A DNA stretch of 64,000 bases from Mesostigma viride (taxonomy: Eukaryota > Streptophyta > Mesostigmatophyceae > Mesostigmatales > Mesostigmataceae): NCBI GenBank assembly GCA_009746045.1, contig RPFO01000941.1:1-64000 (forward strand). Reading direction: 5' to 3'. The position numbers and the translations under genes were made by a program. This document shows positions 12,007 to 22,470 of this stretch, in pieces. Below the pieces are notes generated by a model, which saw only the letters and a program-made list of their open reading frames with translations, made no database searches and was not told the origin of the DNA. The first letter of the stretch is position 1, and each line of letters starts with the position of its first letter.

Positions 12007-12043
12007 GTTGCGTAACTAGTTGCGTTACCGCGGGTTGGTACTG
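12007..12043 (-). repeat. Right 37-bp TIR of Tc1/mariner-like element
   Basis: It is the reverse complement of 7089-7125 with no mismatch. TA follows at 12044-12045. Beyond the TA, the 15 bases to 12060 read as the start of the E1 LTR. Confidence 0.85.
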
Positions 12044-12150
12044 TAGGAAACGTCATAACTTTTACATTCCTTAACCAAATGAGGCGTTCAAGGTGCCGTT
12101 GGAAAGAGCGTAACAATCTCTATCCATCTAACGTAAATCCTTTACGTTAA

Positions 12151-12332
12151 CTCCTGCCCCTGCCCCTGCCCCTGCCCCTGCCCCTGCCCCTGCCCCTGCC
12201 CTGCCCCTGCCCCTGCCCCTGCCCCTGCCCCTGCCCCTGCCCCTGCCCCTGCCCCTGCCCCTGCCCCTGCCCCTGCCCCTGCCCCTGCCCCTGCCCCTGC
12301 CCCTGCCCCTGCCCCTGCTCCTGCCCCTGCCA
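12151..12332. repeat. (CCCCTG)n hexamer microsatellite
   Basis: About 30 copies of CCCCTG, with a single CCTG slip near 12199 and a CTCCTG near the end. It starts about 90 bases after the inferred end of E1. The Gly-Ala/Gly-Gln frame on the minus strand is a repeat artefact. Confidence 0.92.
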
Positions 12333-14155
12333 TCACCATTCTAACCACCACACAATACGAAAAGCAAGAAGAAATTATAATAAACAAGCACAAAGTTGAC
12401 TGCACATGCGACTGTACCAGTAGGCACGTAGCAAATTTTAGCTGCAGCTTCAATTTCAACTTCATTGCAATTGCAAGTGTGACTGCATGTGTAATTGCAC
12501 TACCAATGCCTAATGCCCACTGCATGTGCCCAGTGCGAATACAATTCAAAAGCAACATGCCATCGCAATTACAGCTGAAGCCGGCTATATAAGATATTTA
12601 AAGCAGTTGTTAACTGCAGAGACCCAATGAAAATGCAAATGCAATAAAAAAGCAACAGAAGTTGAAGCCACTGCCACTCTACCTGCCGACAGTAAAACCA
12701 CCACCAGCACCCACTCATATCCCAACGACAAGGAAATAGAATGTTGCACGGATGCAACATGCCATTTGTGGTATTAAATTATCCGTCCCGGTCGATCGGC
12801 GCCGACCGTAATCCGGCGCCAGTGCCGAGGCCATAGTATAGTGGGCAGCCGAGGCAAGCCGTGTGGAAGTAAGTGTAGAAGTTTTGCTGACGAACTTGGC
12901 CTTTGCGCCGTAGGCAGACCTAGCGCCTAAACGGGAGTTACGGGACAGCCAAGTGGCACTGCACATGCGTTATGATGGTACCTACGGACATTTGGATATT
13001 TTCAGGAGAGGCCTCTAGCCGTACTGGTCTTTAATGTGTTCTAGACGGTTCGAGAAGCCCGTCCCCGCGGACCTCACGTCATGCCTGGTTGGCAGCGCCA
13101 GGCGCAGCCACCAACGGGGACGAAGGGACAAAATAGGAAGGCACGAGCTATGCCAGCACTCCGGACCTTGTATCGTAATTTACCACGTTGCTCTACAGAT
13201 TATTTACCATCGCTTAATCCTGGAGTGTAAATCTCCTGTGGGCTCGAGTGTGAATCCCTCGCCTACTGGGTGTAAGTCTTCCCGCATTGAGTGTTTTAAT
13301 CTGTGTGGTAACATTGTAATATACGAAACCGGTTTTCCGGGTTTGAGCTTATTCGTATTGTGTGACAAGTATTCTTAAGCCACCATCGTGCGCTGTGACG
13401 CATAGGAAGTCAAAGGTCTTTCGCATTCATTCTCAATCATTAAGGCGCTATTTTAAATAGCCATACGTGTTAAACTGGACTCGGAGGAAACTTTCCTAGT
13501 GGCCTCTATCCCGTCCCGTTTTTCTGTAATCTGATCCGGATCAGCAATTAACGGAATTATATAAGGGCCGGAACCTTTACTAACTCCGCTTGCAGTAATT
13601 CATTGTGGGGGTCGGATCCCCACAATCCTAACTGTCCATACCCGTTACCCATATTGCGGTTCCTGCACGCCCCAACCTGGCCTTGTCCGGTTGACCTAAG
13701 GGATTCGTCCGGAAACGAATCTCCTTATATTGCGTGCTTTATACGGAAACGCTTTGTGGGTTGCGATTTCACGCATTATTTGGCGTCTTGGCCATTGCCT
13801 CACACCCTATATCTGGGATACAAACTGTCAGCTCCGGCAAGCTGCAGGAATATCTCACGTCCTTGACGTATTTAGGTGCTCAGTCCCCGTGACCCGGTTC
13901 GCGTGACAGTGCCCGAGAGGACGCTTCCACGGATCTATTCCAGCACCGGTCGTTCAACAAGGGACTGCGCTTCCAGCGGATTCGCATGGACAACCAGGTA
14001 CATTGCAGGCTAACAAGGAACATGCCCTACCCCGGCCTTGTTAGAGCATTGTGTAACTTGTTTGGAAGCTGTGGGTGTGTGTGAGGATTATTATTAATTT
14101 ATCATCCTGCCAAGACTAAAGGCACATTGTTTCACACTTTACCAGCCACCACGCG
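12333..14155. other. Unassigned region, no supported gene
   Basis: There is mixed-composition sequence with only short frames. Near 13220-13290 there are loose repeats of GAGTGTAAATC-like phrases. I recognise no LTR, TIR or protein family. It may be old transposon sequence or true host intergenic DNA. Confidence 0.4.
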
Positions 14156-14629
14156 ATGGCTGACGGTATTGAGCGAGGGCGACGAGAGGCCCATCACTTC
14201 TCTCCTGCCCCTTCCCTGGTGGCAGCACTCGAGGCGGCAGAGAGAGCTACCCAAAATCACTCACGCCCGAGTAGTGAGCGTGGCTCTAGGGGTCATCCCC
14301 AGCACAAACCCCACGTTTGGGAGGGAATTCCTCGGCGGCTGCCGGTACACCACCTGATAGCCCTGTAGTGAATCCCCTTAATGGACCACCAAGTGGAGCA
14401 TCCATCGCGGGATTGTCGGCGTCCGGCCCTTGGTGTAGGAGCCGGCGCGGGGGTGCAGGGGAATAATGTTACCCTGCACTACGGTAGGAGTGGTGTCACG
14501 GACGCGAGCTATGTCATCCGGGCGGCGCCCACTATGCACAAGACCGGTGACGTGCGCAAGGAATTTGTTTTCTACGCATTTTCGACAAAGGCTAGTGACC
14601 GGGGGGGGACACTAGCACTTGCAGCATAA
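14156..14629 (+). other. Possible coding fragment, unknown
   Basis: Two short frames follow each other: 14156-14368 starts MADGIERGRREAHHFS, and 14381-14629 includes NVTLHYGRSGVTDASYVIRA. The second has a composition like real coding sequence. The first begins like the E1 Gag (MADGRR), which may be chance. It lies 180 bases before the E2 insertion. It could be the 5' end of a gene or element cut by E2, but nothing at the other side (22471 on) continues it. Low confidence. Confidence 0.25.
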
Positions 14630-14810
14630 GAGCGGACGAAAGTGTACGTGCACGCGCGCCGGGCCAGGCACAGCTGGGCGCGCAGCACTGACTTGAGCGG
14701 ACGGCAGCACAAGTGCGCAGCGTCGAGAGGATCATACGCGTGTTAGTGGACAGCTGGAGCTGAAGCTGGACTGCTGGACTTCAACAGCGCCGAGGCTATT
14801 GACAGGCCAG

Positions 14811-15282
14811 AGTTAGAATGCGGTGGGATATATTGCTTGAGAACACTGAAGCTTGGAGCAATGAATTGCTTGGTTCATTAGAAAATAGGTTTACCCTTTA
14901 TCAACGTTCCTCTCACCGGCTGCGCCGCCAGTGACCGTTGGGTGCAGACCGTTGGCCCGAGGCCACACGATGACAGGTAGCTGTCTAGTCACTGCATCGT
15001 GCGATCACAAATCAATGCACGCTGCAGTACGGTCCCTATCTAGGATACTCTAGTACCGTCCAATGACAGGACACTACGTATACTGGGTACTGACATCTGT
15101 CACGTACCTCAGTACCCAAAGTACCTATCTAGGGAAACGTATGCGACTCGACTAGCATTCCTATCTGCATAGCCCACGTGGTATTTATATTCACATACCA
15201 ACGTAGGTTTACAAGGCTTATTCATACGTTGTATTCACAATGCCTTTGAGACTTAGTCTACAGCAAAGCATGGAGACTAACT
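14811..15282 (-). repeat. E2 3' LTR (472 bp)
   Basis: It matches 21994-22465 with about three substitutions. In element orientation it begins AGTTAGTCTCC and ends CATTCTAACT. Confidence 0.93.
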
Positions 15283-15655
15283 CCAGTATTGTTTTATTAT
15301 TTATTTCTTAATGCAGGTCTGCACCCCCAACATTATTGTTATTGTTTTTAAGTTGATTAGGGGTACAAAAGAGACATGGCTGGTTGAGCCAGGTTGGTTA
15401 CAGCTGGCTGTTCTGGCCAGGTGTTATATTGCACATTAAATAAGGTGTACACAGCTGGCTGGTTTGGCCAGTACTGAAGCACACATTAAGTAAATGGATA
15501 CAAAGCTTGTGTCCTCAAGCTGCAAATGGATACAAATCTGACCTAGCCAGCACTCACACCCCACAACGAATGTGTTGAATTTTATGGCGCCCAGCAGCTA
15601 TCGCTGTGGTAAGGGGGTGTGGTGGTTGTGTACTGTGCTATGGCCAGTCATTTAT
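15283..15655 (-). other. E2 3' untranslated region
   Basis: This is non-coding sequence between the pol stop and the 3' LTR. It contains repeats of CTGGC/GGCCAG with a purine-rich stretch next to the LTR that could serve as the plus-strand primer. Confidence 0.6.
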
Positions 15656-18600
15656 TCAAACACTGACTCTGATATCATAGGGGTTCATGTTCTGAAAGAG
15701 GAGCTGGTACTGTTGGCCAGCAGCATCCCGCAGCTTCGTGAGAGCGTCTGCTGGGTTGTCCTCATCATCCACATGAGTCCAGCTGGAAAAATAGGTGGCC
15801 TCCTGTTTGAGGATCACCCAATCCAAGTCAGTGTGGACAGCAGCAGAGACAGATTTCTTGGTTAGAAAACTGATCACAGATTGGCTGTCAGTATAGAGAT
15901 GTGAGATGACATTGCATGTGCTGCCTGCCTGGGTTTGTAGCCAGGTGAGCATGTGCTGCAGGGAACGAGCATGCAATGCAGCAGACACCACAGCACGACA
16001 TTCAGCTGAGTTGCTGCTGCCAGGTTTTCTGCGGTGTAGCCTGCTGTACCAGGAAGTGAGGGACATGTAATCTGACCTGTTGGTGAGAAAAAACAGCCCT
16101 GATTCCCGTGCCCCCATCTGATTGATTGTTCTGCTCTCCATGGAGCTGTCCATGACACATTGGATGTGGATGTCTTCCATCAGATTCAGGCCATGGAGGA
16201 TGAGGGGGGGACAGTCATTGACCAACTTCCTGATGTGACTGCATTTGATCTTGACTAGAACATCATGGGTGACCCTGCTGATGACAGCTAAGGGAGCCCC
16301 ACAGATGGCTGACCACCACCCCAGTTTGCCCTGAACAGTGGCACACATATGTAAGGGGAGGTAGTTGTCCTGCAGCAGATCTAGACAATCTTGGATATAT
16401 TCTGCAGGAGGGGAGAGAGAGCAGACCCACTGATCTGGCTGCCTATGCAGCTGCAACATGATGCCACAGAACTGGATGGGGGTTGTGCTCAATTCCACCT
16501 GTTTGCCAATCTCATATGATTCCTGGACCTGCTGAATAAAGGTTTCCACCTCAGCTCTAGGCCCACAAATGAGTTGGTCATCTCCATGCCACACAAAGAA
16601 CAGCAGTCCAGAGGGGGTGGGTACAACAAAAAAGCATGGGTCCAGGTCATCATACGTGGCCTTGAGCTTTTTGAATACTTCCTCTGCTGAGTCTCTGAAA
16701 ATTTTTGGGGCACTGACAAGCCCTTCCACCCCAATGTTGATGATAAGGTGGGGCTCATCAATATAAGGTTTCCACACAGCTGGGGTGTCTACCACGTACA
16801 CCTTCCCTTTCCACACAGATTCAGCCTTTTCTGGGTCCCCCCTGAGGAAGGCCCTTTTAATATCAGTGGCTTTGCAGACATAGTCTTGGCCTGCATTGAG
16901 GTTGTGGAGGAAGAGGGAGAGCATGATCCTGAGTGAGGTTTGTTGCAGCCCAGGTGTGTATGTTTCCCCTTTTGGCAGTGTGGAGGTCCCCTTTAATTCT
17001 GTGACACATGGTCTGGCATGGAAGATTGGGGAGCCCACTTTTTGTGGTTTTTGTTTGAGAACAAATTTTAATCTGAGCTTTTTGGCTCCCTCTGGCACGT
17101 CCCATGAAGGGGTGACAGGCGGTTTGTATTGAGGGTTTTTGGGGTTGGGCAGGACCCATTCCTGCCTGGCTTGGTGGACAATGGCCATCAGCCACTTGGT
17201 AAACCCTTTTTGTGTTTTGCATTCTTGTATGACGTGGGAGATTTGGTGGGGTGAGTGCATGGCTATGTCCCACTTACCCAGCCCAAAGGCTGAGGGATGG
17301 AGGAACTGGCTGTGCACTAACTTGTCCAGATCAGGGATCTCCCCTGGTGCATACTGAGTGTTGACTGCCTTGATGACAGCATCCATACCAGGGACAATAC
17401 TGGAGAGAGGGATTTTAAAGTGGTCCAGAGGAACTGCACCCACCCCTGTGACACTGAGCTCATTAGCTGAGATAAGCACCCCAGGATAGGATACAAAAGG
17501 TTCCCCCAACAAGGTGTTACCAGAGTACCCCTCCACCACCTGGAAGGGTGTCTGAATACCAAGTATAGGGAGCATCACTTGTCCCACTACATCCAGTGAG
17601 CTTTGGCCTGAGAAATCCTGCACCCGTGCCCAAAATGAAGGTGCAATCTCAAGACCAGGGATGGCTTGTGCACTGATCACACTGACCTGTGCCTGAGTGT
17701 CTATTGCCAGGGTCCAGGGGTCCTGACTAGTGCACACAGCTGAGACTTTTGCCAACCCTGCGGCCACAGCAGCTTGTTGCTTATGTGACCTGTGTAATGC
17801 TTGCAAGGCGACTGCCAATCTTGACCTCAGAGCGGGAGGGTTGGCAGACAATTTGGTGCCTTGGGGCTGAGCTAATGCTTCCAACCCAGCTACCTCGTGC
17901 CTGGTTAAGCAATCCCCAGGTTGTGAAGTGGGCCTGGCTTCACTGAGGGTGGAAGGGTTCACAGAGGGTGCTGTGGTGCTGTCAACAGCAGTAATTGGTG
18001 GCTCAGAGCTACTGCTGGGCATGCTGGAGTTGCCAGATAGAAGTAGTGAGTCCATGCTTAAAGACTCTTCCCCAGGCACGTCTGCCATGGGAGAATAATA
18101 CTTCTTAATTCTATGACAGCTCACCCTGTGACGCTTCCCATTGATATTGTGCTTGACCTCCACGGTCTTGCTGTTTTTGGTAAATCCACGGATGGTAACT
18201 GGACCTAGCCAAGTTCCAACCTTACCAAAGCTGTTTTCCTTGTAATAGAGAACTTGATCACCTTTTTGGAATACTGGCCTGGAATGGGTTTTATCTTTTT
18301 CTGCCAGTTTTGCTGAGGTTTGTGCACGTGCAGTGTTGTACAGTGCTATCACCTCTGGGGGATATACACCTGCCTGCAGGCCTGCTGGGATTACTTCACC
18401 CCACGTGGCATGCAAGACAGGTCTCATGTTTAGGGTTGTGCACATTTCATGACACCAGAGTGCCCTGTCACAATAGACCCCTGAAGTAGCATCCTTGGAA
18501 GGATTTTTGGCTAGTAGGGTTTTGACAGATCTGATGGTTCTTTCAATGACCCCCTGACCCTCATGATCTTCCAGCCCAGCAATCTCTATTGCTTCACACC

Positions 18601-19369
18601 CTTCCAGGTCAGTCAGACAAGAAAATTGTTGATCAAGCAAAATTCTGTCAACTGGGTAGAATCTGGGTAAAGCAATCATGAGTGCAACACGTAGCTGCCC
18701 TGCAGACATGCCAGGTAGGGGTTCCATTACTGTGAACCTGGACCATGAGTCTTTTAGGATCAGGTAGGGTTGGACATCTTTGTTGATGTGCATCACATCC
18801 CCCACTATCATGCCCCTATTGGTGGAAGGAGTTGCAGTATGCCATTTTTGAGGTTTGGGGCTATTGAACTGACATTCTTGACAGTGTTGTCTAGCCAGTT
18901 TTACTGCATTCCTGAGTTGTTTTCCCATGCTACTACCCCCCAGCCGTCTGGCCAGTTCCTCAGCCACTGTTTCATGACCCATGGCTAGGTGCAGCTGATG
19001 AGCAAGCTCCTTGATATCTATGGAGTTGTCAACAGTAGGGGTTAGTGCTTTTATGTAAGGTTCCAGAACAGGGTGTTGGGAGGACAGTAAGGTTGCTGCC
19101 TCAAAATCAATTATGCCCTGGTTGCCATCCCCAATGGTAATGAGATCATCATCCTCAGAGTACATAAGGTGAGTGAACTCACATTGATTTGGGTAGCGAG
19201 GCCTGTTGCAACGGCTGCCTGGAGGCCCCAGGGGATGACGTGCGTGCCAGCAGCCCGGGCAGAGATCCACCCCGTTGGCCAGGGAGTCGTTGTTGGGGCA
19301 GTTGTGCCGTGCGTGCCCTCGTTGGAAGCACCTCAGGCACCTTATGGACCCCCCAGGGTTGCCAGGCTG

Positions 19370-19400
<31 letters not shown>

Positions 19401-19543
19401 CCCTGCTGGGACCGGTTCTGGCCCTGCTGGGACCTGTTGTTGTTGTTGTTTTGGCCCTGTTGGGACCTGTTGTTATTGTTGCCCTGCTGGGACCTGTTGT
19501 TGTTGTTGTTGTTGTTGTTGTTGGGGTTGCCATGCAGGGGCAC
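15656..19543 (-). CDS. E2 pol: zinc knuckle-INT-PR-RT-RNase H polyprotein (1295 aa)
   Basis: This is an intact frame. Residues 1-60 are Asn/Gln-rich repeats. A CCHC knuckle (CLRCFQRGHARHNC) is at 69-82. The integrase has HHCC around 184-224 and D249, D304 and E334 as the DDE triad, with an SH3-like tail about 425-485. A retropepsin-like domain follows with DTQAQVSV (D615) and LLGEPF near 678-683. RT starts about 820, with TDIKRAF (D894) and WHGDDQL (986-989) where YxDD is expected. RNase H has MDSS, SAECRA, TDSQS and DNPADALTK. It overlaps gag by about 200 nt in the -1 frame, so it is probably made as a Gag-Pol fusion by frameshifting. It makes cDNA and inserts it. Confidence 0.93.
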
Positions 19544-21975
19544 ACGGTGCCACGTGTTGCCACGCCCCTGAGAGCCACTGCCCCCTTGGTGGGAGGACTT
19601 GTGGGTCTTGGGTGCCCCCCCTGGCTGGCCTGCCCCTTGCGTTTGTGGCCTTGGACACCCTGGACCTTGGGGTCCTGGGCCTGGTTGTTGCCAGTACCCA
19701 GGGGGTCCACTGCCTCCTCGATATAGAGCATGGCAGCTCTGAAGTTGTCCCAGAGGGACTTGAGGCCTGTAAGCAGGGTAGCCAGGACAGAAGGTTGCAA
19801 ATTAGCTTTTGTTAGCCAGGTGTGGATGAGATACCTTGGTTGGAGCTTGAGAAGCTCAAGGTCTTTCTCAATCATTACCCTGTATGTTTTTGCATCCCCA
19901 GAGAGGTTATTCTTGTTCACCTTATATGCAGCAAGCCAGTTGAAACGTTCTACTGCTTCCATGTGGTTATTGGTAAGCACTAGCTGTTTCAGATCAGTGA
20001 TAAAGGTAGGCCACTGTTCAATGGCTGCTTCAGGTGTCAGGGTACGTTCCTGATAGGTTTGAATCAATGCTCTGATTGCAGGAGATGATTGATGGAATGT
20101 GGAGGAGGCCCTGAGAGCCTTAAACTGATGTCTAAGGTTAAGACCTTCCATCCCATACTCCAAAGCAAAAACAAATTGCTTAGCTTGTTCAACAGTGTGA
20201 CCCTCAGGCAAGCCAGCAATATTGATTTTGGATTCCTTTTTATGAGGGTTAAACACACCTGTGAGAGGGGGGTTGGCCCTCAAGAAGCTGTCGGTTGCTT
20301 GTTGCAGGCGGGTGGGGTCCAGGTTGATGGTCCCCCGCTCATACCGCGACATCAGGGCGCGCAGGCCCTCGACAGTTTGCAGCTGGTTAGCTGTTAACTG
20401 CTGATCTTGCAACGAGGCCAGCTGGGCCTGGAGAATGGCGAGCTGTTCCAGGACATCCCCGCTCCTTGGGGGGGCCTCAGCAGGCCTGTTGGGTGCCTGT
20501 GGCACCTCTGCACCTCCCCCCAGGGCCTCCTGGGGTCCTGGCCACCCCCCCTGGTTTGGGAGGGGGCCCCAACCCACAGGGCGAACCTGGGGTGGTGGGG
20601 GAGGGGGAGGGGGGGTCATGGTGGCCCTGGGGGAGCCCGGGGGTGTCCGGGTAACCCCACTGGGTCCAGCCCCATCGGTGGAGGGGCGGGCAGGGGTGTC
20701 TGCCTCTGCTCTCCTCCTGGCCTCCTCCCGCATGAGACGCTTCATCTCCTTGCGTACCTCATGCTCCCGGAGGGCTGCCTGAAAAGCAGCCTCATCCTCG
20801 GGTATGTCAGGGAGTGGTTCTCCCATGATCATAGCAGGCCGGACTGGACAGTCCGCCTCTTTGCCCTTCCTCGCGCCCAGGGCCAGCAGTCCCTCCTTGT
20901 ACTGCAGGGGTTGGGGGGGAGAGGGTTTCTTGCTGGTGGTTTCCAGCGGGGGGGCTTCTTCAGCTACCACCCCATGTTTGGCCAAGATGGCCTCCGTGAC
21001 CCTGGCTTGGGTGATGGAGGACATGGTTTTAAAGTGTGCTGACCGAGCAAGCTCGGCCAGGTCTTGACTGTCCGCATAGTCCATGGGATAGTCAGCATTT
21101 TTTAAGAGGTCACGTAACCGCTGGGTGGCCTCGCGGTACGCGTCCGCCATCGCCTGGTGGGTAGCCAGGCGACGGGCGGCTTCCTCTTCATATTCTTGCC
21201 GCTTAGCGGCGAGCCGAAAAGCCGCCTCTCGGCGGACCTCTCGGTCCCGCTGCCGCGCTCGGCGTTCTTCATTTGCCACCAGCGCGGCCTGCTCGACCGC
21301 CAGGAGCGCTGGGGTAAGATTGATCTCAGTCTCCCCATCGGGGAGACTGGCAGTGTCGGATACCTCATCGTCGGACATTGGTTGTCCGGCGATGGGTTCC
21401 ACAGGTTTTCGCACCACCCGTGCGAGTTTAATACTCTCCATGTCCTTCTTCTTGCGAAGAAGGGACGCAGAGGGTCGCCCAAACGTTAGCTCAATGTGGT
21501 TATGTCCCTGGGCGAAAGGGACATTAAGGTTTGATGTGGCGGGACGAAAGGTAATCGTCCCGTCCGGTGCCACCGAGGCCGTCTGACGGGGCATACGCTC
21601 CCGAAGAGATGGCAACGTGGGGCCGGACTGTGGAGCCTCAGTGGGGTTTACCACCGAGGTCTCCGCAGCCATGGCCGCGCCAGCCGTGGTTGCGGCTGGG
21701 GCGGCCGCCGGAGTCGAGGGTAAGCCGGTCTCCCCGGGGGGAGCCGTCTCGGCCTCCGGCCTCGCAGGGGAGGGGGGTAGGTCGGTCGGCTTTGCAGCCG
21801 CCGTCCCCTCGTCCTGGCAACCATTGTGAGTCTTTTTGTTCTTTTTCTTTTTCTTGGAAATGGCCGCATCGCCAGCCGGCTTCTTGTTGTTGTCTCTGGG
21901 CATCCGCCGATCCTGCCCATCATCATCCTCGTTGTAGGTAAGCTTCTTAGCGACATTCTTGTTCGTGATAGCCAT
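19342..21975 (-). CDS. E2 gag (877 aa)
   Basis: This is an intact frame starting MAITNKNVAKK 18 bases after the 5' LTR. The N-terminus has a Lys-rich cluster (SKKKKKNKK) that could be a nuclear signal. The middle is charged and coiled-coil-like (EERRARQRDREVRREAAFR). A Pro-rich linker follows (PPPPPPPQVRPVGW). The Gag core starts around INIAGLPEGHTVEQAKQ, a phrase shared with element A (GLPEGHT). The C-terminus is a Thr/Arg-rich repeat read from (AAC)n. The zinc knuckle is not in this frame but at the start of pol, so it is present only in the frameshift product. It would form the particle shell. Confidence 0.87.
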
Positions 21976-21993
21976 GGTAGCAAATAAAATTCA

Positions 21994-22465
21994 AGTTAGA
22001 ATGCGGTGGGATATATTGCTTGAGAACACTGAAGCTTGGAGCAATGAATTGCTTGGTTCATTAGAAAATAGGTTTACCCTTTATCAACGTTCCTCTCACC
22101 GGCTGCGCCGCCAGTGACCGTTGGGTGCAGACCGTTGGCCCGAGGCCACACGATGACAGGTAGCCGTCTAGTCACTGCATCGTGCGATCACAGATCAATG
22201 CACGCTGCAGTACGGTCCCTATCTAGGATACTCTAGTACCGTCCAATGACAGGACACTACGTATACTGGGTACTGACATCTGTCACGTACCTCAGTACCC
22301 AAAGTACCTATCTAGGGAAACGTATGCGACTCGACTAGCATTCCTATCTGCATAGCCCACGTGGTATTTATATTCACGTACCAACGTAGGTTTACAAGGC
22401 TTATTCATACGTTGTATTCACAATGCCTTTGAGACTTAGTCTACAGCAAAGCATGGAGACTAACT
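21994..22465 (-). repeat. E2 5' LTR (472 bp)
   Basis: It is the partner of 14811-15282. Only 18 bases separate its end from the gag ATG at 21975. The bases after the LTR (TGAATTTTATTTGC) do not match a common tRNA 3' end. Confidence 0.93.
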
Positions 22466-22470
22466 GCCAG

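Larger units (their letters stand above)
7089..12043. mobile_element. Non-autonomous Tc1/mariner-like TIR element, 4955 bp
   Basis: The ends are perfect 37-bp inverted repeats starting CAGTACCAACCCGCGGTAAC, flanked on both sides by TA (7087-7088 and 12044-12045). A CAGT-type end with a TA duplication is typical of the Tc1/mariner superfamily. No transposase or DDE/D-like ORF is visible inside. The interior holds satellites, palindromes and microsatellites instead. It would have to be mobilised in trans. It sits in the E1 5' LTR. Superfamily assignment rests on ends and TSD only. Confidence 0.72.
1..12060 (-). mobile_element. E1: decayed Copia-type LTR retrotransposon, cut by left window edge
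   Basis: Reading on the minus strand from right to left, there is a 5' LTR, an extra ORF, gag with a zinc knuckle, then a pol with integrase, protease, RT and RNase H. The 3' LTR is not seen and probably lies left of base 1. The LTR is taken to start at 12060 (AGTTATGACG in element orientation) and to end at 6579 (CTCAACT), with a 4955-bp DNA transposon nested in it at a TA. Frameshifts in gag and pol show it is inactive. Its proteins most resemble those of E3 in this window (conserved HGDD RT, shared RNase H tail, similar order), so it belongs to the same sub-family. Outer limits are inferred because no TSD can be tested. Confidence 0.8.
14811..22465 (-). mobile_element. E2: complete Copia-type LTR retrotransposon, 7655 bp
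   Basis: Two 472-bp LTRs (14811-15282 and 21994-22465) flank intact gag and pol on the minus strand. The TSD is GCCAG (14806-14810 and 22466-22470). I count about three differences between the LTRs, so insertion is recent. The LTR ends are AGTTAG and CTAACT, not TG and CA. With both long ORFs open, this is the best candidate here for an active autonomous element. It may have supplied proteins to deleted relatives such as element B. Confidence 0.93.

Noticed and set aside
12142-12558. 138-residue Gly/Ala/Gln protein
   Set aside because: It is a readthrough of the CCCCTG hexamer array.
19397-19403. Heptamer GGGAAAC (minus strand) as the E2 -1 frameshift site
   Set aside because: In the gag frame the codons are AGG GAA ACA, so the heptamer is not in the X XXY YYZ phase.
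19189-21586. Long Cys-, Val- or Leu-rich frames on the plus strand opposite E2 gag
   Set aside because: They are antisense shadows of GC-rich and AAC-repeat coding sequence.
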